From an uncultured Traorella sp. (GTDB lineage Bacteria > Bacillota_I > Bacilli_A > Erysipelotrichales > Erysipelotrichaceae), in contig CALUVS010000003.1 in the NCBI GenBank assembly GCA_944324265.1, forward strand, positions 1 through 64,000: a stretch of DNA of 64,000 bases, in the 5' to 3' direction. Each line of letters starts with the position of its first letter. Position 1 is the stretch's first letter. Below the pieces are notes generated by a model. The model ran no database searches. It was not told where the DNA came from and worked only from the letters and a program-made list of their open reading frames with translations. Position numbers and translations under genes: made by a program. Shown here in pieces: positions 16,726 to 24,941 of the stretch.

Positions 16726-17182
16726 TTTCTTCCAATAAACTCATATCAGGCAAAGGCGGAATTTCAAAGTTCCGGAGCACACGATCCAGATTTTCCAGCT
16801 GGTTCATCATGCGTCCCTTGATTTCACCGGTTTCTTCACCTAATTTGCTTACTTCTATCAGAATCATCTTTGCACTGGTCAATGCTTCCTGAATAATAAT
16901 ATCCGCATTTTTTTGAGCAGTCGCAACAATGACATTTGCTTCTTTCAAAGATATGCGGGCAATATCTTCAGCAGCCTTTTCTTTGATATGAATTTCCGAT
17001 GCAAGATTCTGATACTTTTCTTTATATTCCTTGCTTTGCTTTTCGACTTCATCAAGGCGAGCTGAATAGAGCTCCAGTTTTTTCTGCAAAGTGGCAATTT
17101 CCTGCGTCAGCTGCTCTATCTTATCATCAACCTGATAACGATTGTAGCCATTTTTCATTGATTCAAATCTGACATCAGCCAT
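16712..17182 (-). CDS. divIVA: DivIVA-domain protein
   Basis: A 156-residue coiled-coil protein of the DivIVA/GpsB group: N-terminal domain with FESMKNGYNRYQVDDKI, then long coiled coils (about 25-130). DivIVA proteins sit at negatively curved membrane and organise division or pole-associated partners. The usual conserved Phe-rich lipid-binding tip (F-x-x-x-x-x-G-Y) is present. Start at 17182 rather than an in-frame GTG nine bases upstream, because AAGGGG is better spaced. Position between ylmH and ileS matches the Bacillus order. Confidence 0.85.
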   Translation of the reverse strand: MADVRFESMKNGYNRYQVDDKIEQLTQEIATLQKKLELYSARLDEVEKQSKEYKEKYQNLASEIHIKEKAAEDIARISLKEANVIVATAQKNADIIIQEALTSAKMILIEVSKLGEETGEIKGRMMNQLENLDRVLRNFEIPPLPDMSLLEENEMQ

Positions 17183-17195
17183 ATCCTCCACCCCT

Positions 17196-17945
17196 TTATT
17201 GATAAAAACCGATTTCTACAACTATCCTATCCTTGCGCGTTTTCGAAACAGCTCCTAAGTACTGAAAACGCCCATAACCACGTATCGAAAGCATACAATT
17301 ATTATGGCATAATGCACTGCAATCTTCAAGGGGAATATGATTCACCTGCACACAATTTGCACGAATCAATTCCTGTGCCTTGCTTCTTGAACAGCGTGCT
17401 ATACAGCTGACGATGACATCCAGCCGTGTACTGCTGACCACAAAGGATTGAACGCTCATCTTTTTTTCAATCTTCAGTGTCTCCGCTGAAGGTGCAAAAG
17501 TAACTTTGCTGCGACCAATCTGTGTACAGTTCATGCAGATATGATCTTGGATATTCTCACTGACAAAAACACGCACACATTGTTCATCTGCCAAAATATC
17601 ACCGATCTGATCACTTCGTGCACCGCAGTTGTACAGGGCGCCTTTGCAGTCGCGATGCTGCGGATGCGTAAATTTGGAAAAACTGGCTTTCAGCAGAACT
17701 ACCTCAAAGTCTTCTTCATCTCCATTGATCAAAGCTCTTTTTCTTTCTGCCTCTTCATAGCCGCCCCAAAAGGACACCTTTACACGATTGCCGGCCACTC
17801 TTCTTAAAACATCCTGTTCATTTTCATCCAAAAAATAAGTCAGAAACGAAGTGTGACGCAATAAGCATCTCTCAATCAGATCATCAAATCGTTTCGCTGT
17901 TTCCTCAAAACCCTTGAAGTGCTTCAGCCAGTCATTATTCGCCAT
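17196..17945 (-). CDS. ylmH: YlmH-type S4-domain RNA-binding protein
   Basis: A 249-residue protein with an N-terminal YlmH domain and a C-terminal S4 RNA-binding domain (about 172-235: LDVIVSCIARCSRSKAQEL, IRANCVQVN). YlmH binds stalled large ribosomal subunits and helps rescue incomplete chains in Bacillus. Its start overlaps the sepF stop by 11 bp and divIVA follows 13 bp later, so the three are co-transcribed. Confidence 0.9.
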   Translation of the reverse strand: MANNDWLKHFKGFEETAKRFDDLIERCLLRHTSFLTYFLDENEQDVLRRVAGNRVKVSFWGGYEEAERKRALINGDEEDFEVVLLKASFSKFTHPQHRDCKGALYNCGARSDQIGDILADEQCVRVFVSENIQDHICMNCTQIGRSKVTFAPSAETLKIEKKMSVQSFVVSSTRLDVIVSCIARCSRSKAQELIRANCVQVNHIPLEDCSALCHNNCMLSIRGYGRFQYLGAVSKTRKDRIVVEIGFYQ

Positions 17946-18339
17946 CTGTTCCGTCTGTTGTGATCTTGCCGCCTACACCCATTGATTTAGGCGCACATAA
18001 AACAACATTTGGTCCGACTTTCTGGATTGTTCCATCCAGTGAAAATAAAACACCTGTTAAAAAGTCCAGCGTACGCTGAGCATAATCACGAGAAAGACGA
18101 TGCAGATTGACAACGCATGCCTTATCTCTTTTCAAACACATCGCTATTTCCTGCGATTCATCATAAGAACGCGGTTCAAATAAAACCATTGACTTGTTAA
18201 TATAAGAATCAGACACTGCACGAGAACGAGGTTCTTCATACTTGCTGATTGCCTGAGCTTCTTCTTCATCTAATTCAAGAAATTTATCATCATCATAATC
18301 GGCAGAGATAAAATCCTTCAGTTTATCCTTGATTCCCAT
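17935..18339 (-). CDS. sepF: Cell division protein SepF
   Basis: A 134-residue FtsZ-associated protein: amphipathic N-terminal membrane anchor MGIKDKLKDFI, variable acidic linker, and a SepF core with FEPRSYDESQEIAMCLKRDK and VVNLHRLSRDYAQRTLDFL. SepF tethers and bundles FtsZ filaments at the division septum. Good ribosome binding site TTGGAGGTATCTAT. YlmE and YlmG, which flank sepF in Bacillus, are missing here. Confidence 0.95.
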   Translation of the reverse strand: MGIKDKLKDFISADYDDDKFLELDEEEAQAISKYEEPRSRAVSDSYINKSMVLFEPRSYDESQEIAMCLKRDKACVVNLHRLSRDYAQRTLDFLTGVLFSLDGTIQKVGPNVVLCAPKSMGVGGKITTDGTDGE

Positions 18340-18483
18340 ATAGATACCTCCAACGTTTTTATTATACCATACACCTAAAAATAATAAAAAGAGAAACTTG
18401 ATTTTTCTTGCTTATTTCAGATGTTTTTGACATAAAGCCGGATGTTTTATCCAAAGTAACTTTTCAAAGAGAAAAAAATGGTT

Positions 18484-18720
18484 TTATTTCTTTACTAAAA
18501 TGACATCTTCTCCTATATTCACAATACACTCCACATTAATTCTTTCACAGCTTTGGGTAAAAAGAAAAGGACATAAACGAGCAAGTCCCTTGCGCGGCAT
18601 ACAGACAATGATCACTATGATCTTTAATTCCTTTGTCAGAATGGCATCACTGACATAACCAAGTTCTTTTCCTAAAGAAAGACATATCACACGTTTGCTC
18701 ATCAGTTCAGATAATTGCAT
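18484..18720 (-). CDS. YlmC/YmxH-family sporulation protein (PRC-barrel)
   Basis: A 78-residue single-domain PRC-barrel protein beginning MQLSELMSKRVICLSLGKEL and containing LGYVSDAIL and the closing GEDVILVKK typical of the YlmC/YmxH family, which is tied to sporulation in endospore formers; the molecular role is not established. The ATG at 18720 follows AGGTGATAAAA. It lies 42 bp after sigG, on the same strand, where ylmA-ylmC sit in Bacillus. Confidence 0.8.
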   Translation of the reverse strand: MQLSELMSKRVICLSLGKELGYVSDAILTKELKIIVIIVCMPRKGLARLCPFLFTQSCERINVECIVNIGEDVILVKK

Positions 18721-18761
18721 TTTTATCACCTAAACTAGTTTATGCAGCTTCTTTCAAAGGG

Positions 18762-19538
18762 TTACTCAAACTCTTTTCTTAAGATAGCAATAGCATTTTT
18801 TTCTAAACGAGAAACCTGGGCCTGAGAAATACCTAATTCCTTGGCAATTTCACTTTGTGTATGATCTTGATAATATCGCTTATTCAAGATATCCAATTCT
18901 TTGGCACTCAGCTGTTTCATGCTTTTTCTTAAAGTCAGAAGATTGCTTAATAAAGCTATTTCATCTTTATCATCTTTGATTTGATCGACTAAGCATAATT
19001 CATCTCCCTCACTGTTAAACATTGGCTCAAATATCGATACAACACTTTGAAAGGAATCCAAGGCTTCCACAACATCTTTTTCTTTGGATTGTGTCATCTT
19101 AGCTAAATAAGCCATGCTCGGTTCAACATTATGCTCATGCAGATATTCTTCCTTCAGCTTAAAGCATTGATATGCCAGATCCTTGCAGTTGCGGGAAACA
19201 CGAATCATCTGATTATCTCTTAAATAACGCTTGATTTCTCCCAAGATCATCGGCACTGCATAGGTAGAAAAACGTACCTCATGCTTCAGATCAAAATTAT
19301 CAATGCTTTTGACAAGTCCGATACAGCCTACCTGAAATAAATCATCCATATTATCACTGCGGCTGCCGAAACGCTGTACGATGCTCAAGACAAGCTTCAG
19401 ATTTCCTTTGACCAAAGCTTCCTTCGCATTTTCATCCCCTTTTTGATATTCCTTGAAATAATTCACCATCTGCGTATTGGTCAGCACAACCAACTCGGAT
19501 GTATTGACATTGCAGATATCCACTTTAAATTTACTCAT
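18762..19538 (-). CDS. sigG: RNA polymerase sporulation sigma factor SigG
   Basis: A 258-residue sigma-70 family factor that drives late forespore genes. Region 2 shows LFQVGCIGLVKSIDNFDL and RFSTYAVPMILGEIKRYLRD, region 3 IRVSRNCKDLAY, and region 4 HTQSEIAKELGISQAQVSRLEK. The YAVPMI-GEI-RYLRDN signature separates SigG/SigF from SigE. Start at 19538 with GAGGTGAGTGAT upstream. Downstream of sigE and spoIIGA as in Bacillus, with a forespore-type promoter candidate in the gap. Confidence 0.95.
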   Translation of the reverse strand: MSKFKVDICNVNTSELVVLTNTQMVNYFKEYQKGDENAKEALVKGNLKLVLSIVQRFGSRSDNMDDLFQVGCIGLVKSIDNFDLKHEVRFSTYAVPMILGEIKRYLRDNQMIRVSRNCKDLAYQCFKLKEEYLHEHNVEPSMAYLAKMTQSKEKDVVEALDSFQSVVSIFEPMFNSEGDELCLVDQIKDDKDEIALLSNLLTLRKSMKQLSAKELDILNKRYYQDHTQSEIAKELGISQAQVSRLEKNAIAILRKEFE

Positions 19539-19560
19539 ATCACTCACCTCAGTATCATTT

Positions 19561-19585
19561 TCCCCCTGAGCGAGCAACTATATTC
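19561..19585 (-). promoter_or_regulatory. Candidate sigma-F/sigma-G-type promoter of sigG
   Basis: On the minus strand GAATA (19585-19581) fits the -35 pattern of forespore sigma factors and is followed after 14 bp by GGGGGAAAATGATA, which resembles their G-rich -10. It lies about 25 bp before sigG. In Bacillus sigG is likewise transcribed by sigma-F. Confidence 0.35.
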
Positions 19586-19612
19586 ATAAGTAAGTTTCCA
19601 ACTATTGACAAA

Positions 19613-19650
19613 ATAAAAACGTGGGAAGCGCTTGACTCCACACGGTTTTT
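19613..19650 (-). terminator. Terminator after sigE
   Basis: Minus-strand AAAAACCGTGTGG pairs imperfectly with CCCACGTTTTT, followed by ATTTT, so spoIIGA-sigE transcripts may stop before sigG. Confidence 0.55.
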
Positions 19651-19701
19651 GCGTTTCATCCTGTAATTTGGCTTTAGTAAGCAATTGCGGATTTATAGAA
19701 G

Positions 19702-20397
19702 TTATTTTTCGCTTAATACACCTTTTAAAGTAGCTAAAATTCTTTTCTCCAGCCGTGAAATATAGCTTTGTGAGATACCTAATTTATCAGCAATATCCTT
19801 CTGTGTACATTCTTCATGATTGATGCCGTAGCGCATCTGAAGAATCAGCTTTTCTCTTTCCTTTAAATTCTCAATGGCTTTCATCAAGACACGCTTATTT
19901 TCATTTTTCTCAAATTCCTTCATGATCAGATCATCCGGTGTTCCAATAATGTCACTCAGCAGCAATTCATTGCCGTCATAATCCACATTCAATGGTTCAT
20001 CCAAGCTGATTTCCTTGCGTGTTTTGCTTTTCTTGCGCAGATGCATCAAAATCTCATTTTCAATGCAGCGAGAAGCATACGTAACCAATTTAATGTTTTT
20101 GTCCATCTTAAATGTATTGACTGCTTTGATCAGACCAATGGAACCAATACTGATCAAATCTTCCATTGTACTTGGATTTGTTTCGTAACGCTTGGCTATG
20201 TAGACCACTAATCTAAGATTATGCTCAATCAACAGATTTCTGGCATCATTATCTCCTTTGGCAAGCAGGATCAACGCATCCTTTTCTTCTGTCGGAGAGA
20301 GCGGCTTAGGCAATCCCTCTTTATGCTGAATATAATATAATCTTTGTTCTGTCGTATCACAAAACAGAAAACGAACGATTTTCATCAACCAATTCAT
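19702..20397 (-). CDS. sigE: RNA polymerase sporulation sigma factor SigE
   Basis: A 231-residue mother-cell sigma factor made as an inactive precursor. The N-terminal [20 protein letters not shown] looks like the membrane-associated pro-sequence removed by SpoIIGA. Region 2 ([34 protein letters not shown]) and region 4 ([21 protein letters not shown]) are clear. It starts 1 bp after the spoIIGA stop, the same coupled order as in Bacillus. Confidence 0.96.
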   Translation of the reverse strand: MNWLMKIVRFLFCDTTEQRLYYIQHKEGLPKPLSPTEEKDALILLAKGDNDARNLLIEHNLRLVVYIAKRYETNPSTMEDLISIGSIGLIKAVNTFKMDKNIKLVTYASRCIENEILMHLRKKSKTRKEISLDEPLNVDYDGNELLLSDIIGTPDDLIMKEFEKNENKRVLMKAIENLKEREKLILQMRYGINHEECTQKDIADKLGISQSYISRLEKRILATLKGVLSEK

Positions 20398-20398
20398 C

Positions 20399-21121
20399 TC
20401 AGATACGCACCCCTTTCATATTTAAAAGACAATCAGCTCCTAATAATAATTTTTCTTCACTCATGATAACAATCACCTGAATGCTTTTGCCTGACTTCTT
20501 ATAGCGCAGCATTGCTTTCTTTCCTGCAAAACTGCCTTTATTAGTCAGTGTATGCACCTCAACGCAAGAACTTTCTTCTTCCTTCAGCATTTCATAGACA
20601 TCTTTGCTCGCTACAATAATGGGAAGGCCTTGAGCCATGGCAGAATTGCCGCTGTCCAAATAACCCATTACTTTCATATCATCCAAATATACTTCATGCA
20701 TGTAATGGTGCATGGAGAAATACACCTGCCATTTTCTTGATAAAGCCAACAGAAACAGTCCATAAAGCAAAAAGACAGGCAGAAGATTGACATGAACAGC
20801 CGGAAAAAACAAAAGGTTATGAACACTGCCATCCATCCATTTGATCAAAGACAATATCATCAAGAACCGAAATCCGATGCTTACTAAATACATCTGAGAA
20901 GTCTTATAAAAAAGTTTGAGAAAAAAAGCGGTCTCTAACAAAAACATGATCATCAGACTTCCCTGCATAAACATAAAAGATCCGCAGGATGTAATTATCA
21001 AGACATAACAGAGCTTTTCTTTTTTGGATAAGATCACACTGGTCAATGCACAGCCAATCTGCACTGCTGCATAATTGATCATTCCATTTAAGATAAAAGC
21101 AGCTTCGACATAACTGTCCAT
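20399..21121 (-). CDS. spoIIGA: Sigma-E processing peptidase SpoIIGA
   Basis: A 240-residue membrane aspartic protease: about five membrane segments in the N-terminal half and a cytoplasmic protease domain with the catalytic motif [10 protein letters not shown] (Asp-Ser-Gly) and [10 protein letters not shown] near the end. It cleaves pro-SigE when signalled from the forespore by SpoIIR. It is shorter than Bacillus SpoIIGA (about 300). Start at 21121 is supported by GGGGGATTTC upstream and by the canonical N-terminal pattern [12 protein letters not shown]; a frame reaching 21376 would overlap the divergent response regulator. Confidence 0.9.
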   Translation of the reverse strand: MDSYVEAAFILNGMINYAAVQIGCALTSVILSKKEKLCYVLIITSCGSFMFMQGSLMIMFLLETAFFLKLFYKTSQMYLVSIGFRFLMILSLIKWMDGSVHNLLFFPAVHVNLLPVFLLYGLFLLALSRKWQVYFSMHHYMHEVYLDDMKVMGYLDSGNSAMAQGLPIIVASKDVYEMLKEEESSCVEVHTLTNKGSFAGKKAMLRYKKSGKSIQVIVIMSEEKLLLGADCLLNMKGVRI

Positions 21122-21164
21122 GAAATCCCCCTTGCTTATTAAAACGCAAACGGAGTTCATTGTT

Positions 21165-21194
21165 TGTCGATGTCTGATGAATTCAGCTGTCAAA
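21165..21194 (-). promoter_or_regulatory. Possible Spo0A box region before spoIIGA
   Basis: TGTCGAT (21165-21171) and TGTCAAA (21188-21194) each differ by one base from the Spo0A box TGTCGAA and lie 44-73 bp before spoIIGA, where Spo0A acts in Bacillus. Two single-mismatch 7-mers are weak evidence. Confidence 0.25.
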
Positions 21195-21264
21195 AACAGA
21201 CAAATATTTTGATTTTTCAGGCAATTTTCACAATTCTGTGTTACACTTTTAATGAGGTGATAGG

Positions 21265-21930
21265 ATGCCGAGATTACTAATAGTAGATGATGAAGAAAGA
21301 ATTCGTTCTTTGATTCGCAAATATGCTTTGTTTGAACATTATGAAGTGGATGAAGCCAGCAATGGTCTGGAAGCAATCGAAGCAGTAAAGAAAAATGATT
21401 ATGCCTGCATTATCATGGATATCATGATGCCGGAATGTGATGGCTATACTGCAGTCAAAAAGATCAAGGAATTTAAAGACATCCCTGTAATCATGCTTTC
21501 TGCAAAAGGAGAAGAAATGGATCGTATCCATGGCTTTGAGCTGGGGATTGATGATTATGTCGTCAAGCCTTTCAGTGTGCAGGAACTGATGATGCGCATT
21601 TCTGCCTTACTGAAAAGAACCCAGCAAAATATGCAGGAAGTATACACATACAAAGGATTAAGCATTAATTTTTCTGCCAGAATTGTCACCATTGATGGTG
21701 AAAGATGTCATCTTTCCCCAAAAGAATATGATTTTCTTGTCTATCTGGTACAAAATGAAGGACGCGTACTGACTCGTGAACAATGCATCAGCAATGTCTG
21801 GGGCTATGATTTCTTCGGTGATGATCGTACGCTGGATACGCATGTCAAAACACTGCGCAAAAATCTTAAAGAATATGCCGGCTGCATCGTTACCGTACGA
21901 GGGGTAGGTTACCGTTTTGAAAAAGCGTAG
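21265..21930 (+). CDS. OmpR-family response regulator
   Basis: A 221-residue DNA-binding response regulator. Receiver domain 1-118 with the acidic pocket DDEE, phospho-acceptor Asp52 (IIMDIMMPE), Thr/Ser switch MLSAKG and Lys in VKPFS; winged-helix effector domain about 130-220 (SPKEYDFLVYLVQNEGRVLTREQ, DTHVKTLRKNL). Good start with GAGGTGATAGG. Its stop overlaps the start of the histidine kinase gene by 14 bp. It is divergent from the sporulation cluster; its regulon is unknown. Confidence 0.93.
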   Translation: MPRLLIVDDEERIRSLIRKYALFEHYEVDEASNGLEAIEAVKKNDYACIIMDIMMPECDGYTAVKKIKEFKDIPVIMLSAKGEEMDRIHGFELGIDDYVVKPFSVQELMMRISALLKRTQQNMQEVYTYKGLSINFSARIVTIDGERCHLSPKEYDFLVYLVQNEGRVLTREQCISNVWGYDFFGDDRTLDTHVKTLRKNLKEYAGCIVTVRGVGYRFEKA

Positions 21931-23323
21931 TCTTTCTATACGCTTCTATATCCCAGCTGTCTTTTTGGCATTTGCGCTCATCATGCTGGCATTGCTTTGG
22001 ATATTGGAAGTCGGTATGCTGGATGAACTGTACAAGAAAACAAAATTAGATAATATTTCCAAGATAGGTTCTACCATTGCCCGTGAAATTACTTCTCCCG
22101 ACTTGCAGCAATATTTGGACCAGCTTTCACAAACGAATGAAGTATGTGCTTATATCTCTGACAGCAAAAATATTTTGATGAAGGGAGAAATTCCTTGTGC
22201 TGAGCCTACCTGGATGGAATTTTACTATCGTATCAGCAATGCTCAGACATCTCCTTTCAATACTTTCATCGAGGAGCGTCCGATCAATGAATATGTGATC
22301 AATGTCTCTGATTCCCAGCTGGAGGCTCGTCCTGCCACTCAGATACGCTACACGCAGATGATCGTCAATGAGCAGATGGATCAGCCTTACTATTTATTCA
22401 TCAACTCAACGATCACCCCTTTGAGCACTACTGTCGAAACTCTACAGAAAATCTTAATGATCGTCACCTTGATCATGATTGCCGCTGCACTGGTTTTAGG
22501 TTCTTTGCTTTCCTTTAAATTTACGCGGCCAATTACTGCCATCAATAAAAAAGCTAAGCTTTTGGGCAAACAAGATGATCTTGTCTTTGACGGACATGGC
22601 TATCGAGAATCTCAGGAATTATCGACAACCCTGACTCAGGTCAACAAAGAGCTGCGTACGGTAGAGAAATTGCGCAACGAATTGATTGCCAATATTTCAC
22701 ATGACTTGCGGACCCCATTGACCATGATCAGCGGCTATGCGGAAATGATGCGTGATCTGCCGGATGAAAACACACCGGAAAATCTGCAGACAATCCTGGA
22801 TGAATGCCATTATCTGACTCGCTTGGTCAATGATGTGCTCGATCTATCCAAACTGCAGGCAGGTGCCATGAAGCTGAATATTACGCACTTCAATTTAAGT
22901 GCGACCTTGCACAGCATCTTAAATCGTGTAGAAGAAATGAATGACATCAACCTTGTCCGTGAGATCAATGAAGAGGTTTATGTAGACGGCGATGAAATGA
23001 AAATCTCTCAGGTTTTCTATAATTTCCTATCCAATGCTCTGCATTATATCGGCGAAGATAAGATGATCATCGTTCGCCAGATTGTCAGCAAAGATAAGGT
23101 ACGCATTGAAATCGAAGATCATGGATGCGGCATCAAAGAAGAAGAACTGGACAAAGTATGGGATTCTTATTATCGTACGAATAATGACCATACCCGTTCC
23201 ATTACCGGAACCGGTCTGGGACTTCACATTGTCAAACAAATTCTTGATCTGCATCATGCCAATTACGGTGTAAAATCAAAGTTCAATGAAGGATCAACTT
23301 TCTTCTTTGAAATCAATTTATAA
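21917..23323 (+). CDS. Sensor histidine kinase
   Basis: A 468-residue membrane kinase, probably starting at TTG inside the end of the regulator gene. TM1 about 11-30, extracytoplasmic sensor about 31-177, TM2 about 178-198, HAMP about 200-252, HisKA with ISHDLRTPLT (His262), N-box FYNFLSNALHYI, G1 EDHGCGI and G2 GTGLGLHIVKQ. It phosphorylates the regulator encoded just upstream. The signal is unknown; the sensor region matches no family I recognise. Confidence 0.92.
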   Translation: MKKRSLSIRFYIPAVFLAFALIMLALLWILEVGMLDELYKKTKLDNISKIGSTIAREITSPDLQQYLDQLSQTNEVCAYISDSKNILMKGEIPCAEPTWMEFYYRISNAQTSPFNTFIEERPINEYVINVSDSQLEARPATQIRYTQMIVNEQMDQPYYLFINSTITPLSTTVETLQKILMIVTLIMIAAALVLGSLLSFKFTRPITAINKKAKLLGKQDDLVFDGHGYRESQELSTTLTQVNKELRTVEKLRNELIANISHDLRTPLTMISGYAEMMRDLPDENTPENLQTILDECHYLTRLVNDVLDLSKLQAGAMKLNITHFNLSATLHSILNRVEEMNDINLVREINEEVYVDGDEMKISQVFYNFLSNALHYIGEDKMIIVRQIVSKDKVRIEIEDHGCGIKEEELDKVWDSYYRTNNDHTRSITGTGLGLHIVKQILDLHHANYGVKSKFNEGSTFFFEINL

Positions 23324-23346
23324 AAACTGCATCTGCAGTTTTTTGT
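23322..23346 (+). terminator. Terminator of the two-component operon
   Basis: AAAACTGCA and TGCAGTTTT form a tight hairpin followed by TTGTTTTTT, directly after the kinase stop codon. Confidence 0.75.
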
Positions 23347-23415
23347 TTTTTCATGCAATGAAATATCAGTAAATTTCAAATAAATTAAAAAGTATTTTCC
23401 AATTTTTCCAAAAAC

Positions 23416-23446
23416 AAAAAAACATGCTCAAACTTGCATGTTTTCG
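23416..23446. terminator. Second hairpin upstream of the ncRNA promoter
   Basis: AAAACATGC and GCATGTTTT pair over an 8-9-nt loop, with T-rich flanks on both strands; it insulates the small-RNA promoter that begins 2 bp further on. Confidence 0.55.
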
Positions 23447-23447
23447 C

Positions 23448-23476
23448 TTGACAAAGCAGACTTCGCTTAATATAAT
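23448..23476 (+). promoter_or_regulatory. Consensus promoter of a non-coding RNA
   Basis: TTGACA (23448-23453), a 17-bp spacer and TATAAT (23471-23476): a perfect housekeeping consensus with no protein-coding frame downstream. Confidence 0.9.
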
Positions 23477-23482
23477 ACGTCT

Positions 23483-23672
23483 ATGTTTTATGCGTACATC
23501 AGATAGATAGTCCCCCTCGAAAATGTGTGATAATATTTCGTTCGTTTCCTTTTACATTATATGTAAATATTATCACCGTCTATCTTTTGTCGGTAAAACA
23601 TAAATTCTAAAAACTTTTAGGATAAGGTATAAAAGGTCTTTCTCCCCTCGAAGGACCTTTTATACTTTTTAT
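23483..23672 (+). ncRNA. Candidate stable small RNA (about 190 nt)
   Basis: From the consensus promoter to a strong terminator there is no ORF, but clear folding: ATGTTTTA (23483-23490) pairs with TAAAACAT (23594-23601), GATAGA (23502-23507) with TCTATC (23579-23584), and TGATAATATTT (23528-23538) with AAATATTATCA (23565-23575). An unpaired C-rich run (GTCCCCCTCG, 23510-23519) and a second one in the terminator loop (CTCCCCTCG) resemble seed regions of regulatory sRNAs. The terminator is GTATAAAAGGTC/GACCTTTTATAC then TTTTTATT. It may be a 6S-like RNA or a trans-acting sRNA; no family consensus could be matched. Confidence 0.65.
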
Positions 23673-24115
23673 TGATATATATGACTTTTTTCTATCTGAA
23701 TCGCTTGATTCAGTGAATTCAATACTCGCTGCATCTTTTTCTTATTCTTGCGTCCGTACAGTCCTGACATCAGCCGATGATTCAAGCTCATCATAACATT
23801 GGAAGAAACAAAGCTTTCTTCATAAATGACCTTCACCCTATCCTGTGAAATTTCTTCAAATGCATAAGAAAGAACATAAGTTCCTTGCTTGGTCTGAATA
23901 AAGGATTTATAGCCGCTCTCATCCATCTTTTCAATATGAATCATTACCTGTATCGGATGAGAAGAAGAACTCAGTGTTTTCTGATATTCAAAATCGGTAA
24001 AATCGTTATCTTTGGGAATGGTCATTTCATGACTTTGAATATCTTCAATCAAGCTTTTTTCAAGCAAGTTCTTGATTTCAGTCAATGAACCATCAATCAT
24101 TTGTGTTATCTGCAT
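23669..24115 (-). CDS. DUF3284-like domain protein
   Basis: A 148-residue soluble protein beginning MQITQMIDGSLTEIKNLLEK, with alternating strands and a C-terminal basic helix (GRKNKKKMQRVLN). The layout resembles DUF3284 proteins, a START-like family common in PTS-rich Firmicutes with no known function. The ATG at 24115 follows AAAGGTGAAT; the open frame extends further but has no better site. It converges on the candidate sRNA, sharing the terminal hairpin region. The 267 bp upstream back to 24383 hold only A/T-rich DNA. Confidence 0.6.
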   Translation of the reverse strand: MQITQMIDGSLTEIKNLLEKSLIEDIQSHEMTIPKDNDFTDFEYQKTLSSSSHPIQVMIHIEKMDESGYKSFIQTKQGTYVLSYAFEEISQDRVKVIYEESFVSSNVMMSLNHRLMSGLYGRKNKKKMQRVLNSLNQAIQIEKSHIYQ

Positions 24116-24361
24116 ATTCACCTTTCTGATGCCTTGAGCATCTTTTTCTGTTATAAGCATTATACATGCATCAGATGTAAAGTATTGCTTCTGCGACAAA
24201 ACTAGACAATATCTTTGATAATTCAATCATAAAGACTGCACAAAATAAATATTTTATACTATCGAAAAAATTGACAATCCTTTCTTAGTAAATGAAAACA
24301 TCTGTAAGAATATTATAAATGATTTTTAATAATATGAAAAACTATTTTTATTTTTATAAAA

Positions 24362-24396
24362 ATAAAAAAGACATATCATTTTTCAGATATATCTTT
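24362..24396 (-). terminator. Terminator of the Nudix gene
   Basis: Minus-strand AAAGATATATC pairs with GATATGTCTTT (one G-U pair), followed by a T-run; it overlaps the stop codon. Confidence 0.55.
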
Positions 24397-24853
24397 TCAG
24401 TTTCAATTCAAATTTTGGCCAAGTCACATATTCAAGATAGGCTTTATATTGTTCAATAAAAGCTGGTTCTTGAATCAGATGCAATACTTCATCTTTCGGA
24501 AAATACGCTGATTCAGAATTTTCATCAGAAGGTCTGGGAGTACCGCATTTTGCTTTGCAGATGAAATCCAAAATAATTTTGGTCGGCACTTCTTTGACTC
24601 CGTTATAGCCGGGCTTTTTCTTTGTATTGGAAGAAATGCAGCAAACTACTTCGACTTCGATTTCCACTCCTTCCTCTTCCATGATTTCTCTTTTTACTGC
24701 TTCAATCATATTTTCTCCGACTTCAACCTGTCCGCTTGGAAATACCCATCCGGATCGATAAGATTTTACTAACAGAACTTCCTCTTTCTCATTAAGTACG
24801 ATTCCTGCCCCGGCAATAATATGTGTCGGTAAGACCTACTCTGTCTTTTCCAC
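24383..24853 (-). pseudogene. Nudix hydrolase with an in-frame stop at codon 6
   Basis: The best start is GTG at 24853, six bases after AAAGGAG. It reads MEKTE, then TAG (24838-24836), then VLPTHIIAGAGIVLNEKEE and a full Nudix domain. The Nudix box (GQVEVGEN...REIMEEEGV, fitting G-x5-E-x7-REU-x-EE-x-GU) straddles the only downstream ATG (24709), so starting there would cut the catalytic box. A Trp commonly precedes the PTHI motif in relatives, so TGG-to-TAG is a plausible cause. Nudix enzymes cleave nucleoside diphosphates linked to other groups. If the stop is real, the gene is dead. Confidence 0.8.
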
Positions 24854-24912
24854 AAGCTCTCCTTTGCAAATATCTATTTTTATAGCCCTCCCATTTCATT
24901 TTCTCTACCTCA

Positions 24913-24941
24913 AATGAAAAAGGAAAGCATGTGCCTTCCTT
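24913..24941 (-). terminator. Weak terminator after the ABC exporter pair
   Basis: AAGGAA and TTCCTT pair around a GCA/TGC inner stem, followed on the minus strand by TTTCATTT; it overlaps the last codon of the ABC gene. Confidence 0.4.

Noticed and set aside
23483-23672. Firm assignment as 6S RNA
   Set aside because: Size is right but the large central bubble of 6S RNA is not obvious by eye; left as an unassigned RNA.
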